A stretch of DNA of 35,479 nt from Lachnospiraceae bacterium UBA3273 (GCA_002362385.1 DEUB01000063.1:850-36328); one strand, 5' to 3'. Shown: positions 23,941-32,891, counted from the stretch's first letter. Made by a program: numbers and translations. The notes: generated from the letters alone by a model not told the origin.

Positions 23941-25146
23941 ATGAAAAAAGGCGGAAGTAAAAGAAACAGGCTGCTTGCAGCCGCATTGGCGGCGGTTCTT
24001 TTGACAGGCTGCGGTTCGGCAGACAAAATGACGACTGAGTCCGCATATGACGGCGGATATTATGATATGCAGTCAAACGGCGCATATGCTACAGACGATA
24101 TTTACGGCTATGATAATGCAGCGCCTGCAGAAGCGCCGGAAATGGTGGAGGATGCAGAGTATGATATGGCTGCGGAAGAAGCAGGCAGTGCGTCGGGCTC
24201 TGCAGAAAGTCCCCAGATCCAGGATACAAGCCGTAAGCTCATTAAGAATGTCAATATGGAAGTGGAGACAGAGGAATTTGATACTCTGCTCAACAAAGTA
24301 GAACAAAAGGTAAACGGTCTGGGCGGTTATGTGGAAAGCAGTTATACTTATAACGGAAGCAGCTATTACGGCTCAAACAGCAGAAACGCCAGTATGACGA
24401 TCCGTATTCCCGCAGAAAAGCTGGATGATTTTTTGTCAGAGGTGTCGGAAAGTTCTAATGTGATCAGCAGGAATGAAAGCGTGACTGACGTTACCTTACA
24501 GTATGTGGATATGGAAAGCCACAAAAAAGTGCTGTTAGCAGAGCAGGACCGTTTGTTAGAGCTGATGGAACAGGTGGAGACCATTGAAGACATCATTACT
24601 CTGGAAAGCCGCCTTTCCGAAGTGCGTTATCAGATTGAAAGTATGGAATCCCAGCTTCGTACTTATGATAATCAGATTTCCTACAGCACTATATATCTTG
24701 AGATCAATGAAGTGACCAAGCTGACTCCCGTCAAGGAACAGAGTACGTGGGAGAAGATCAGTACCGGCTTTGTCGACAGCCTTTACGGCGTAGGAAAAGG
24801 TATTCTGAACTTTATCATCAGATTTATCATCAGCCTGCCTTATCTGGTTGTCTGGGCCGTTGTCATTTTGGTTATTGTACTGATCGTCAAACTTATCATA
24901 AAGCTTACGAAGAAGCGGAAAGAGAAAAAGAGACAGCTTCAGGCCTCCTTTATGAAACAGCCCATGCCGCCTCAGGCACAGCAAATGCAGCCCGCGCAGC
25001 CTCAGGTACAGCAGGTACAGCCCATGCAGCCTCAGACACAGCAGGCGCAGCAGGCACCTCCCAAGGAACAGCCCGCGCAGCCTCAGGTAGACGGGAATCA
25101 GGAATCGTCTGTGAAAGAAACGATAAAACAGACTGATAAAAAATAG
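23941..25146 (+). CDS. DUF4349 lipoprotein with C-terminal TM and Pro/Gln-rich tail
   Basis: A 401-residue lipoprotein. Signal peptide RLLAAALAAVLLTGC with lipobox LTGC is followed by a low-complexity Tyr/Ala/Glu segment and DUF4349 (about 95-265: RKLIKNVNMEVETEEFDTLL, GLGGYVESS, SMTIRIPAEKLDDFLSEV, then a coiled coil with ITLESRLSEVRYQIESMESQ). A TM helix follows (about 300-320, LPYLVVWAVVILVIVLIVK), then a basic stretch and a tail built of repeated PQ/QPxQPQ-like units rich in Pro, Gln and Met. DUF4349 function is unknown. GGGAGG before ATG 23941 is good. It stands alone. Confidence 0.9.
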   Translation: MKKGGSKRNRLLAAALAAVLLTGCGSADKMTTESAYDGGYYDMQSNGAYATDDIYGYDNAAPAEAPEMVEDAEYDMAAEEAGSASGSAESPQIQDTSRKLIKNVNMEVETEEFDTLLNKVEQKVNGLGGYVESSYTYNGSSYYGSNSRNASMTIRIPAEKLDDFLSEVSESSNVISRNESVTDVTLQYVDMESHKKVLLAEQDRLLELMEQVETIEDIITLESRLSEVRYQIESMESQLRTYDNQISYSTIYLEINEVTKLTPVKEQSTWEKISTGFVDSLYGVGKGILNFIIRFIISLPYLVVWAVVILVIVLIVKLIIKLTKKRKEKKRQLQASFMKQPMPPQAQQMQPAQPQVQQVQPMQPQTQQAQQAPPKEQPAQPQVDGNQESSVKETIKQTDKK

Positions 25147-25231
25147 CATCGATGATTCGGCAGGGTCCTCAAAAGGCAGGAAAAGAGGCCATACAAAAAG
25201 AGATAGACAAACGTAAAAAGGTTTTCATAAA

Positions 25232-25567
25232 ATGGTAGTAGAAAGCAAGGATTTATATTTATTGGAGCATTATGAATACGGGGAAGCTTTTTTCGGCAGT
25301 GTGGGCGGTATGAACTACCGTATAAACCGCAATCCCATGAAGCATGTGAAATTTGCGCCCATGGAAGAAAAGATGAACGCAACCCTGATCGCCTATGTAT
25401 GGCCGGGGCCTAAGTGCTTTGCCAAGACCGATCCGGAGAAAATCGTATCAAGGGAATTCTCTTATTCCGATGAAGGAAAAGCGGAAGCGGCCGCATGGAT
25501 CTCGGAACAGTATGAGAGCAGAAAGGCAGAGTGGGACGAGGCATCCGCTAAAGGGATATTAGGATAA
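25232..25567 (+). CDS. Conserved-looking small protein, unknown function
   Basis: A 111-residue soluble protein that I do not recognise. It is rich in aromatic and charged residues (LYLLEHYEYGEAFFGSVGGM near the start, YVWPGPKCF in the middle), with a helical acidic C-terminus. It has no signal peptide and no TM helix. An AAAAGG stretch about 10 nt before ATG 25232 gives a plausible start. It lies between the DUF4349 gene and the ABC-F gene, 48 bp before the latter, and may be co-transcribed with it. Codon use resembles the neighbours. Confidence 0.7.
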   Translation: MVVESKDLYLLEHYEYGEAFFGSVGGMNYRINRNPMKHVKFAPMEEKMNATLIAYVWPGPKCFAKTDPEKIVSREFSYSDEGKAEAAAWISEQYESRKAEWDEASAKGILG

Positions 25568-25615
25568 AGCATCCGGCAGCTGCGGCCAAAAAAGTAAAAC
25601 GGGACGGAAACAGGC

Positions 25616-27496
25616 ATGAATATCATTACCGTGGATGAAATCACGAAAGCATATGGAGAAAGAAAAATATTTGACAGGGCCTCCTTCTTTTTACAGGAGG
25701 GAGAAAAGGCGGGAGTCCTTGGCATCAACGGAACAGGAAAATCCACATTATTAAGGATGATCGTGGGAATGGATGAACCGGATACAGGTCATGTGATCCG
25801 CTCAAAGGGGAAGGTAATTTCTTACCTTCCCCAAAATCCTGTTTTCGGGGAGGATGACGATCTGCTGGAAGCGGTATTGAAGGATTCGGGACATGAAGAA
25901 AGCGATGCCAAAACAATGCTTACAAGACTGGGGGTTACGGATTTTGAAAAGCCCTGCGGGCAGTTGTCCGGAGGGGAGCGAAAGCGCCTTGCCCTTGTCA
26001 AAGCATTGCTGGCTCCGGCGGATATTCTGATCCTGGACGAGCCGACTAATCATCTGGACCAGGAGATGGCGGACTGGTTAGAGGAGACTTTAAAGAAATT
26101 TAAAGGCTCCATCCTTATGATTACTCACGACAGATATTTTCTGGACAGCATCTGTAACAGGATCATTGAAGTCGATAAAGGGAAGATCTATTCGTATGAG
26201 GCCAATTATCAGGGGTATCTTGCTTTAAAAGCAGAGCGTGAGGAAATGGAGGAGGCAGCGGACCGGAAACGCCATTCCATTTTGCGGACGGAGTTAGAAT
26301 GGGTAAAAAGAGGGGCCAGGGCACGCTCCACAAAGCAGAAGGCAAGACGGATGCGTTTTGAGCAGCTAAGCCGCATAAGCGACAGGGAGAAGGATGGAGC
26401 CGTAGAGCTTTCCAGCGTGAAAAGCAGGCTGGGAAAGACTACCGTAGAGCTTCACGGCATCAGCAAAGCCTATGGAGATAAGGTCTTGCTAAAGGATTTT
26501 ACCTACTTGTTTTTGCGGAACGACCGCATTGGTTTTATGGGCAAAAACGGCTGCGGCAAGTCCACCCTTATGAAGATCATTATGGGAGAGATCAAGCCGG
26601 ACGAAGGCAGGGTGGAAATCGGCCAGACGGTAAAGATCGGTTATTTTGCCCAGGAAGTAAACGAGGAAGAGATGAAGCCCGGGCAAAGAGTCATAGATTA
26701 TATCCGCGATGTGGCGGAGTATGTGGAGACGGAGGACGGGAGCATTTCCGCCGCCAGGCTTTTGGAAAAGTTTCTGTTTGCAGGAGAGGACCAGTACGGG
26801 CTGGTAGGGAAATTATCGGGAGGACAGAGGAGACGGCTGTATCTTTGCAAGGTTTTAATGGGAGCGCCCAATGTATTAATACTGGACGAACCCACCAATG
26901 ATCTGGATATAACTACTTTGAGAATCTTGGAGGATTATCTGGACAGCTTTCCGGGGATCGTCATAGTGGTTTCCCATGACAGGTATTTTCTGGACCGGGT
27001 GGCAGGCAGAATGTTCATTTTTGAGGGAGAAGGCAGACTGCGCCAGTCGGAAGGGGGCTATACGGATTACCGGAACAGGCTGATTTTAGAAAAACAAATG
27101 CCCGAAGACGGAGAAGTGGGGAATGGCAAAAAAGAACTGACCGGAAAGGAACATGCAAAAAAAGAGTTAGCATATACTAATGGAGTTTGCGGCGGGCAGG
27201 AAGCAGGAAAGAAAGATGCTCAAAAGGGAGAAAAGGTAAAGTGGAATGCCGGAAGGGAAAAGAAGTTGAAATTTACCTTTAAGGAGCAGAAGGACTATGA
27301 AACCATTGAAGGGGATATTGCGGCTTTGGAGGCAAAGATAGAAAAACTGGATGGGGATATGCTGCAGTTCGCAAGGGATTTTGTAAAGCTTAAGGAGTTG
27401 TCGGAGGAAAAGGAAAAGGCGGAGCAGGATTTGGAAGAAAAAATGGAGCGGTGGATGTATCTGGAAGAATTGGCGGCAAAGATCGGGGAACAGTAA
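25616..27496 (+). CDS. uup: ABC-F family ATPase (Uup-like)
   Basis: A 626-residue soluble protein with two ATPase domains and no TM helices, the ABC-F type that acts on ribosomes or nucleic acids. Walker A copies are GINGTGKST and GKNGCGKST; signatures are LSGGERKRLALVKALL and LSGGQRRRLYLCKVLM; Walker B copies are LILDEPTNHLD and LILDEPTNDLD. The ABC-F linker (about residues 200-260) contains GARARSTKQKARRMRFEQL. A charged spacer (about 500-545) leads to a C-terminal coiled coil (about 550-626, KLKFTFKEQKDYETIEGDIA onward), as in Uup. The symbol is by architecture; a resistance-type ABC-F cannot be fully excluded. Confidence 0.87.
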   Translation: MNIITVDEITKAYGERKIFDRASFFLQEGEKAGVLGINGTGKSTLLRMIVGMDEPDTGHVIRSKGKVISYLPQNPVFGEDDDLLEAVLKDSGHEESDAKTMLTRLGVTDFEKPCGQLSGGERKRLALVKALLAPADILILDEPTNHLDQEMADWLEETLKKFKGSILMITHDRYFLDSICNRIIEVDKGKIYSYEANYQGYLALKAEREEMEEAADRKRHSILRTELEWVKRGARARSTKQKARRMRFEQLSRISDREKDGAVELSSVKSRLGKTTVELHGISKAYGDKVLLKDFTYLFLRNDRIGFMGKNGCGKSTLMKIIMGEIKPDEGRVEIGQTVKIGYFAQEVNEEEMKPGQRVIDYIRDVAEYVETEDGSISAARLLEKFLFAGEDQYGLVGKLSGGQRRRLYLCKVLMGAPNVLILDEPTNDLDITTLRILEDYLDSFPGIVIVVSHDRYFLDRVAGRMFIFEGEGRLRQSEGGYTDYRNRLILEKQMPEDGEVGNGKKELTGKEHAKKELAYTNGVCGGQEAGKKDAQKGEKVKWNAGREKKLKFTFKEQKDYETIEGDIAALEAKIEKLDGDMLQFARDFVKLKELSEEKEKAEQDLEEKMERWMYLEELAAKIGEQ

Positions 27497-27613
27497 AGAG
27501 GATTGGGAATCATAAAAAGTGAAAGAATCAGGCGGTTGAAAGAACGGGTAAAAATCGAACGCTCAAAAGTAGATAATAAAATCTTTCAATAACAGGGAAA
27601 GGGAGGTCCTGAA

Positions 27614-28219
27614 ATGGAACTTATATTAAAAAGCGGACGGCCGGAAAATACAGAAGGAAGGCTTGAAAAGGAAATAGCGGTATATGACCTGTTGGATTCT
27701 TTGGGCATAACTTATGAGCGGGTGGACCATGAAGCGGCTTTTACCATGGAGGCCTGCCAGGCGGTTGACGAAGTTTTGGCTCCTGCCATTGTCTGTAAAA
27801 ATCTTTTTCTCTGTAACGCACAGAAAACAAAGTTTTATCTGCTGATGATTTCTGAAGGCAAAAAGTTTAAGACCAAGGAAATTTCCCATCAGATCAACAG
27901 TCCAAGGCTTTCCTTTGCACCCCTTGAATATATGGAGGAGTATCTGGATATCACGCCCGGCTCTGTCAGCGTCATGGGATTGATGAATGATAAGGAAAAC
28001 AAGGTTGCGCTGTTAATTGATGAGGACGTGCTTTCAGAGGAATATTTTGGATGTCATCCCTGTATTAATACATCAAGTCTTAGGATGAAAACGAAGGATC
28101 TGATCAGGCACTTTCTTCCGGCGGTACATCATGAATACACAGCGGTGCATTTAGAAGGAGAAAATCAGGAGGGAAAATATGCGGAAAATAACATTGGGAA
28201 GAACAGGGATTACCGTTAA
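27614..28219 (+). CDS. ProX/YbaK-type aminoacyl-tRNA trans-editing protein (ProXp-ala/PrdX-like)
   Basis: A 201-residue INS-superfamily deacylase. Members such as ProXp-ala hydrolyse Ala-tRNA-Pro made in error by prolyl-tRNA synthetase; others edit other mischarged tRNAs. Seen: VDHEAAFTMEAC near residues 36-47, the invariant-type lysine in IVCKNLFLCN, and VMGLMNDKENKVALLIDEDV, followed by YFGCHPCINTSSLRMKTKDL, the family's conserved end. It starts with GGGAGG before ATG 27614. Its last 41 nt overlap the next gene in another frame, so the C-terminal residues after HLEGENQ may not matter for function. Confidence 0.85.
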   Translation: MELILKSGRPENTEGRLEKEIAVYDLLDSLGITYERVDHEAAFTMEACQAVDEVLAPAIVCKNLFLCNAQKTKFYLLMISEGKKFKTKEISHQINSPRLSFAPLEYMEEYLDITPGSVSVMGLMNDKENKVALLIDEDVLSEEYFGCHPCINTSSLRMKTKDLIRHFLPAVHHEYTAVHLEGENQEGKYAENNIGKNRDYR

Positions 28220-29201
28220 TAAAAACGGATTCGGGGCGCTGCCCATCCAGAGGATTTCTGAGGAAAGCGCCGTTTATCTTTTGCGTAAAGCATATGATAA
28301 CGGGATACGGTTCTATGATACGGCACGTTTTTATACCGACAGTGAGAAAAAGCTGGGGCTGGCATTTGAAGGAATGAGGGAGAATATTTATCTTGCTTCT
28401 AAAACGATGACGCAGACGCGGGAGGAGTTTTGGGAGCAGTTAGAGACAACGCTCCAAAATTTAAAAACTACCTATCTGGATATTTACCAGTTCCATAATC
28501 CGCCCTTCTGTCCTAAGCCGGGAGACGGAAGCGGACTTTATGAAGCCATGTTGGAAGCGAAGGCACAGGGGAAAATACGCCATATCGGGATTACCAACCA
28601 CAGACTGGCGGTAGCCCGGGAAGCTGTGGACAGCGGTTTATACGATACCCTTCAATTCCCTTTCAGTTATCTGTCAGGGGATAAAGAGTTAGAGCTGGTA
28701 GAAGAATGTGAAAAAGCAGGAATGGGTTTTCTTGCCATGAAAGCGCTGGCAGGAGGCTTGATTACAAATTCAGCGGCGGCCTATGCTTTTATGAAGAAGT
28801 TTCCCCACGTATTGCCGATCTGGGGCATTCAGCGTGAAAGGGAATTGGATGAATTTTTATCTTACCAGGAAAAGGAGCCGGAGTTAGAAGGAGCTTTGCA
28901 GGAAGCGATTGACGCCGACCGTGGGCAGCTGCAGGGAGAATTCTGCCGGGGCTGCGGCTATTGTATGCCCTGTCCGGCAGGCATTGAGATCAACAATTGC
29001 GCCAGGATGTCCTTAATGATCCGCAGGGCGCCGTCTGAGGCACAGCTGACAGAAGAGATGCAGGCAAAGATGAAGAAAATAGAGGGATGCCTCCATTGCG
29101 GCAAATGCAGGGAGAAGTGTCCTTACGGGCTGGATACGCCTGCGCTTTTGGAGAAGAACTATAAGGATTACCGGGATATCCTGGCAGGGAAGGAGTATTA
29201 G
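28179..29201 (+). CDS. Aldo/keto reductase with C-terminal 4Fe-4S domain
   Basis: A 340-residue oxidoreductase. The AKR barrel keeps the tetrad D47, Y52, K75 and H106 (YDTARFY, LASKT, YQFHN). After about residue 250 come two cysteine sets, CRGCGYCMPC and CLHCGKCREKC, which should bind two 4Fe-4S clusters, as in the ferredoxin-fused AKRs of anaerobes. This suggests electron exchange with ferredoxin rather than only NAD(P)H. The substrate is unknown. ATG 28179 follows AGGAGGG and lies inside the end of the ProX gene, so translation is probably coupled. Confidence 0.93.
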   Translation: MRKITLGRTGITVNKNGFGALPIQRISEESAVYLLRKAYDNGIRFYDTARFYTDSEKKLGLAFEGMRENIYLASKTMTQTREEFWEQLETTLQNLKTTYLDIYQFHNPPFCPKPGDGSGLYEAMLEAKAQGKIRHIGITNHRLAVAREAVDSGLYDTLQFPFSYLSGDKELELVEECEKAGMGFLAMKALAGGLITNSAAAYAFMKKFPHVLPIWGIQRERELDEFLSYQEKEPELEGALQEAIDADRGQLQGEFCRGCGYCMPCPAGIEINNCARMSLMIRRAPSEAQLTEEMQAKMKKIEGCLHCGKCREKCPYGLDTPALLEKNYKDYRDILAGKEY

Positions 29202-29285
29202 GGACGAAAAGACTTTTGGAAATAGAAGAATAATGAAGGTAGAAAAATAATGGAAATAGAAGGCTGACAGAAATATCAGTCAGAA

Positions 29286-29314
29286 CCTTACAAAACTGTC
29301 ATATGATTGTAAGG
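29286..29314. repeat. Inverted repeat CCTTACAA/TTGTAAGG
   Basis: Perfect 8-bp arms at 29286-29293 and 29307-29314 around 13 nt, in the 185-bp gap before the small lipoprotein. It has no T-run, so it is more likely an operator than a terminator. Confidence 0.55.
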
Positions 29315-29386
29315 CAAATGAATGGAAAGAAATTCCTCCCAAAGATAGAATATTGGTAAAACCAGGAAGGATCAGGAGGAATGGAT

Positions 29387-29845
29387 ATGAAAAAAGCTGT
29401 TATATGGATCGTATTGTTCTTGGGAATCACTTTTTTTGCGGGCTGTACTAAAGAAGAGCTTATAAACGGTTATAATCAGATTTTACAGGAGGTTGGAGAC
29501 GACAGTCTGACCGCCGACCGAAAGCTGCAGGGAGAGCGGAGCTTTGGCGTGGATAGTTACGTGGGAGAATACGAAGCGGATTATCAGGAATTCGACGGAG
29601 AAGAGATTCTTTTCGGCAACACCTCCCTGAACAGAGAGGCGGGAAATACTATTAAGGTCGTCTGTAAACTGGAACAAAAAGAAGGAAATATACAGCTGCT
29701 TTGGAAAAAAGGAGCCGAAGAAGCGGAAATTTTGATGGAAGATGAGGGAGAATGTTCCAAGACTATCATGATTCCGCAAGCAGGGGGGTATCTTACGGCA
29801 ACGGGGGAGGAATTTACCGGGCATATGGAATTGAAGATTGAATGA
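29387..29845 (+). CDS. Small lipoprotein, unknown function
   Basis: A 152-residue lipoprotein: signal KKAVIWIVLFLGITFFAGC with lipobox FAGC (Cys near 20). The mature part is acidic and beta-rich (VDSYVGEYEADYQEFDGEEI, NTIKVVCKLEQKEGNIQLLW, GGYLTATGEEFTGHMELKIE) and ends at the last strand. It may be a carbohydrate-like or immunoglobulin-like sandwich, but I recognise no family. ATG 29387 is 7 nt from AGGAGG (29374-29379); ATG 29381 is only 1 nt away and is rejected. An inverted repeat sits about 70 bp upstream. Confidence 0.8.
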   Translation: MKKAVIWIVLFLGITFFAGCTKEELINGYNQILQEVGDDSLTADRKLQGERSFGVDSYVGEYEADYQEFDGEEILFGNTSLNREAGNTIKVVCKLEQKEGNIQLLWKKGAEEAEILMEDEGECSKTIMIPQAGGYLTATGEEFTGHMELKIE

Positions 29846-29861
29846 AGTAGGACAAAACCGG

Positions 29862-29890
29862 TTGACAAAACCAAAGTTTTTGCATATCCT
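29862..29890 (+). promoter_or_regulatory. Promoter of the cysteine T-box operon
   Basis: Perfect -35 TTGACA (29862-29867), 17-bp spacer, -10 TATCCT (29885-29890). Confidence 0.85.
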
Positions 29891-29949
29891 ATTTATATAT
29901 CTGAAATAGAAAAGTATGCGGCATCCTGTTTTTATAAGGCATGGATGTC

Positions 29950-30199
29950 TGCATTGTGACAGGTAAAGGCATTGAACGGAAAGAGTACATGTCATGCCCC
30001 CACCAGAGAGGGAGCGCCACCGGCTGAAAGCATTCCCGGAAAGGTATGATATGGAAGTGCATCCGCGAGCCGGTTTTGTGAAAACAGTAGCAGGATCCGT
30101 TTCCCGCGTTAAGGGGTCAAGGCGCCGGTTGTTTTGCCGGAATCAGAGTGGAACCGCGGATTATTTCGTCTCTAATAGCGATATTAGGGGCGTTTTTTT
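29950..30199 (+). promoter_or_regulatory. T-box riboswitch (cysteine) upstream of cysE-cysS
   Basis: Seen: the AGTA element (GAGTACAT at 29983-29990), the Stem I distal segment (about 30010-30045), and specifier TGC at 30058-30060, which reads as a Cys codon in the same relative position as ACC in the thrS T-box. Also seen are the T-box sequence AGAGTGGAACCGCGG at 30145-30159 and a terminator. When uncharged tRNA-Cys builds up, the downstream genes for cysteine synthesis and charging are read through. The left limit is approximate. Confidence 0.92.
30167..30199 (+). terminator. T-box terminator of the cysE operon
   Basis: An 11-bp stem CGTCTCTAATA with TATTAGGGGCG (30167-30177, 30182-30192; one G-U and one T-G pair), loop GCGA, then seven T. 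Confidence 0.88.
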
Positions 30200-30287
30200 A
30201 TGGCAATTGTCATAGACACAAAGGAATCGGGAAAGCAGTATAAAAATGGTAACAAATTGAAAGAAATTTATTAAAGAAGGGAATCAT

Positions 30288-30944
30288 ATGGGTTTTATAG
30301 GACGTATCAAAGAAGAGATACGGGTAATCAAGGAAAGGGATCCAGCGATCCATTCCAATATGGAAGTGTTTCTCTATCCAAGCTTTAAGGTCATGATGCA
30401 TTACCGCCTGGCACATAAGCTTTATAAGAAAAAGCATTATTTCTGGGCAAGACTGGTTTCCCAGAGAGGCGCAAGGAAGACCGGGATCGAGATCCATCCC
30501 GGCGCACAGATCGGAAAAGGATTTTTTATTGACCACGGCAACGGCGTGATCATTGGAGAGACCACCATTGTGGGCGATAATGTGACCCTGTATCAGGGCG
30601 TTACCTTAGGCGGTACAGGCAAAGAGCAGGGCAAGCGGCATCCCACTATCGGCAATAACGTGATGATCAGCGCCGGAGCAAAGGTGCTGGGATCCTTTAC
30701 CATCGGGGATAACAGCAAGATAGGCGCAGGAAGCGTGGTGCTTGAGGAAGTGCCGCCCAATTCCACAGTGGTAGGCGTTCCGGGACGGGTGGTAAAAAGA
30801 AACAATGTAAGCCTTCCGCAGGATGAGCTGGACCAGGTACATCTGCCTGACCCGGTAAAGGAGGAATTATTGAACCTACGGGAAAGTAACCGTCTTTTGG
30901 AGGAGAGAGTGAAAGAACTGGAAAATAAATTTCAAAATGGTTGA
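30288..30944 (+). CDS. cysE: Serine O-acetyltransferase
   Basis: Transfers acetyl from acetyl-CoA to L-serine, giving O-acetylserine for cysteine synthesis. At 218 residues it is the short EpsC-like form. The N-terminal helical part (IKERDPAIHSNMEVFLYPSF) is followed by left-handed beta-helix hexapeptide repeats. The active-site region IEIHPGAQIGKGFFIDHGNG carries the His residues, followed by TLYQGVTLGGTG. The C-terminal end is a short coiled coil (NRLLEERVKELENKF). AAGAAGGG precedes ATG 30288. It lies under the cysteine T-box and 37 bp before cysS. Confidence 0.96.
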   Translation: MGFIGRIKEEIRVIKERDPAIHSNMEVFLYPSFKVMMHYRLAHKLYKKKHYFWARLVSQRGARKTGIEIHPGAQIGKGFFIDHGNGVIIGETTIVGDNVTLYQGVTLGGTGKEQGKRHPTIGNNVMISAGAKVLGSFTIGDNSKIGAGSVVLEEVPPNSTVVGVPGRVVKRNNVSLPQDELDQVHLPDPVKEELLNLRESNRLLEERVKELENKFQNG

Positions 30945-30981
30945 CATAATATTGAATAAGCAAAGATAAAAGGAGAGAGTC

Positions 30982-32391
30982 ATGAAAGTTTATAACACAC
31001 TGACAAAGAAAAAAGAAGAATTTATTCCCCTTGAGGAAGGGAAGGTAAAGATGTATGTCTGCGGACCTACTGTTTACAATCTGATCCATATCGGCAATGC
31101 AAGGCCCATGATCGTATTTGACACGGTACGCCGTTACATGGAACACAAAGGTTACGAGGTCAATTATGTGTCCAATTTTACCGATGTGGATGATAAGATC
31201 ATCAAGGCGGCAAACGAAGAGGGCGTAGAACCTTCCGTCATATCCGAGCGTTATATTGAGGAATGCAAAAAGGATATGAAGGGAATGCATGTAAAGCCTG
31301 CAACGACTCATCCCAAGGCTACGGAAGAAATTGACGGCATGCTGGATATGATCAGCACCCTGATTGAAAAGGGCCATGCTTATGCGGCAGAAGACGGGAC
31401 CGTTTATTTCAGGACCCGCAGCTTTAAAGAATACGGAAAGCTTTCCCATAAGAATCTGGATGATCTGCAGGGCGGAAACCGTTCTCTCTTAGTCAGCGGC
31501 GAGGATCAGAAGGAAGACCCGCTGGATTTTGTTCTCTGGAAGCCGAAAAAAGAAGGAGAGCCTTATTGGGAAGCACCCTGGTGCAAGGGAAGGCCCGGCT
31601 GGCATATCGAGTGTTCCGTTATGAGCAAAAAGTATCTGGGAGACCAGATCGACATCCATGCGGGAGGCGAGGACCTCGTCTTTCCCCATCATGAAAATGA
31701 GATTGCCCAGTCAGAGGCGGCTAACGGAAAAGAATTTGCCAAGTACTGGATGCACAATGCGTTTTTAAATATTGATAATAAGAAGATGAGCAAATCCCTG
31801 GGTAATTTTTTTACCGTAAGGGACATCAGTGAAAAATATGATTTACAGGTGCTGAGATTCTTCATGCTGTCCGCCCATTACAGAAGTCCTCTTAATTTCA
31901 GCGCGGATCTGATGGAAGCGGCAAAGAACGGGCTTGAAAGAATCATTACCGGAGTGGAAAATCTGAAATATGCCATCAGCGTAACAAAAAAGGAAACCAT
32001 GGATGAAGAGGAAAAGGCTCTGGTAGAGACGGCAAAGGGCTATATAACCAAATTCGACGAAGCCATGGATGATGATTTTAATACGGCTGACGCCATTTCC
32101 GCTATTTTTGAGCTGATCAAGTTTGCCAATACGAACGGAGACGGGAAAAAGTCCAGGGAATTTTTACAGACGCTCCTTGATGAAGTAAAGATGCTCTGCG
32201 ATATCTGCGGGCTGGAAGTGGATAAGGAGGAAGAGCTGTTGGACAGTGATATTGAAGCGTTGATCGAGGAACGTACGGCGGCAAGAAAGGCAAAAGATTT
32301 TGCAAGAGCTGATGAGATCCGTGACGAATTATTAGGGAAGGGCATCGTTTTGGAAGATACCCGCGAGGGCGTGAAATGGAAAAGAGCTTAA
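30982..32391 (+). CDS. cysS: Cysteine--tRNA ligase
   Basis: Class I synthetase charging tRNA-Cys. At 469 residues it is full length. The zinc ligands are C of MYVCGPTVYN, C of WHIECSVMS, and H and E of GGEDLVFPHHENE. The HIGH motif is HIGNARP and the KMSKS motif is KKMSKSLGN. The anticodon-binding domain lies in the last ~90 residues. AAGGAGAG precedes ATG 30982. The end overlaps mrnC by 16 bp. Confidence 0.98.
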   Translation: MKVYNTLTKKKEEFIPLEEGKVKMYVCGPTVYNLIHIGNARPMIVFDTVRRYMEHKGYEVNYVSNFTDVDDKIIKAANEEGVEPSVISERYIEECKKDMKGMHVKPATTHPKATEEIDGMLDMISTLIEKGHAYAAEDGTVYFRTRSFKEYGKLSHKNLDDLQGGNRSLLVSGEDQKEDPLDFVLWKPKKEGEPYWEAPWCKGRPGWHIECSVMSKKYLGDQIDIHAGGEDLVFPHHENEIAQSEAANGKEFAKYWMHNAFLNIDNKKMSKSLGNFFTVRDISEKYDLQVLRFFMLSAHYRSPLNFSADLMEAAKNGLERIITGVENLKYAISVTKKETMDEEEKALVETAKGYITKFDEAMDDDFNTADAISAIFELIKFANTNGDGKKSREFLQTLLDEVKMLCDICGLEVDKEEELLDSDIEALIEERTAARKAKDFARADEIRDELLGKGIVLEDTREGVKWKRA

Positions 32392-32816
32392 GCTTTCTTG
32401 AAAAGATAAAGGAAACCTTTGCATGCGAGGAGATAGACGTTAAGACCTATTCTCCTCTTGCCCTTGCTTTTATGGGGGACTGTATTTTTGAAATTATTAT
32501 CAGGACCGTTGTCGTTGAGCGGGGCAACCGCGGGGCAAATGGTTTACATAAAACAAAAAGCGCTGTTGTAAACGCCAGAGTGCAGGCTCAGATAGCGGAG
32601 GCGCTTTTGCCAAAACTAACAGAGGAAGAGCTTGCCTGTTATAAACGGGGCAGAAATGCCAAGTCCCATACTATGGCAAAAAATGCGTCCGTAGAGGAAT
32701 ACAGAAAGGCTACGGGTCTTGAGGCGCTTTACGGCTATCTGTATCTTCAGGATAAAGAGGACAGGCTCCTTGCATTGACCAAGCTGGGGTTGGAAGAGAT
32801 TAACATAAGTATTTAA
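32376..32816 (+). CDS. mrnC: Mini-ribonuclease III
   Basis: A 146-residue RNase III catalytic domain without a dsRNA-binding domain. In Bacillus it matures 23S rRNA ends. Seen: LALAFMGDCIFE with D35 as the likely metal-binding Asp, VKNARVQAQIAE-like VVNARVQAQIAE, and the C-terminal GLEALYGYLYLQ with the metal-binding Glu. Its place right after cysS and before rlmB is the conserved Firmicutes order. The start overlaps the cysS end by 16 bp. Confidence 0.94.
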   Translation: MEKSLSFLEKIKETFACEEIDVKTYSPLALAFMGDCIFEIIIRTVVVERGNRGANGLHKTKSAVVNARVQAQIAEALLPKLTEEELACYKRGRNAKSHTMAKNASVEEYRKATGLEALYGYLYLQDKEDRLLALTKLGLEEINISI

Positions 32817-32891
32817 TATGTAAATCAAAATTGAGCGGGAAACAGAATAAAAAAAGAATGGTAGCAGATTAAAGAAAATGTTAACAAATAT

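Noticed and set aside
24943..25143. CRISPR-like array in the repeat tail region
   Set aside because: The repeats are short, in frame and encode the Pro/Gln tail; no regular spacers.
24556..25149. 197-residue - strand frame opposite the DUF4349 gene
   Set aside because: Its Leu/Arg-rich repeats are the reverse reading of the Pro/Gln tail; no start signal.
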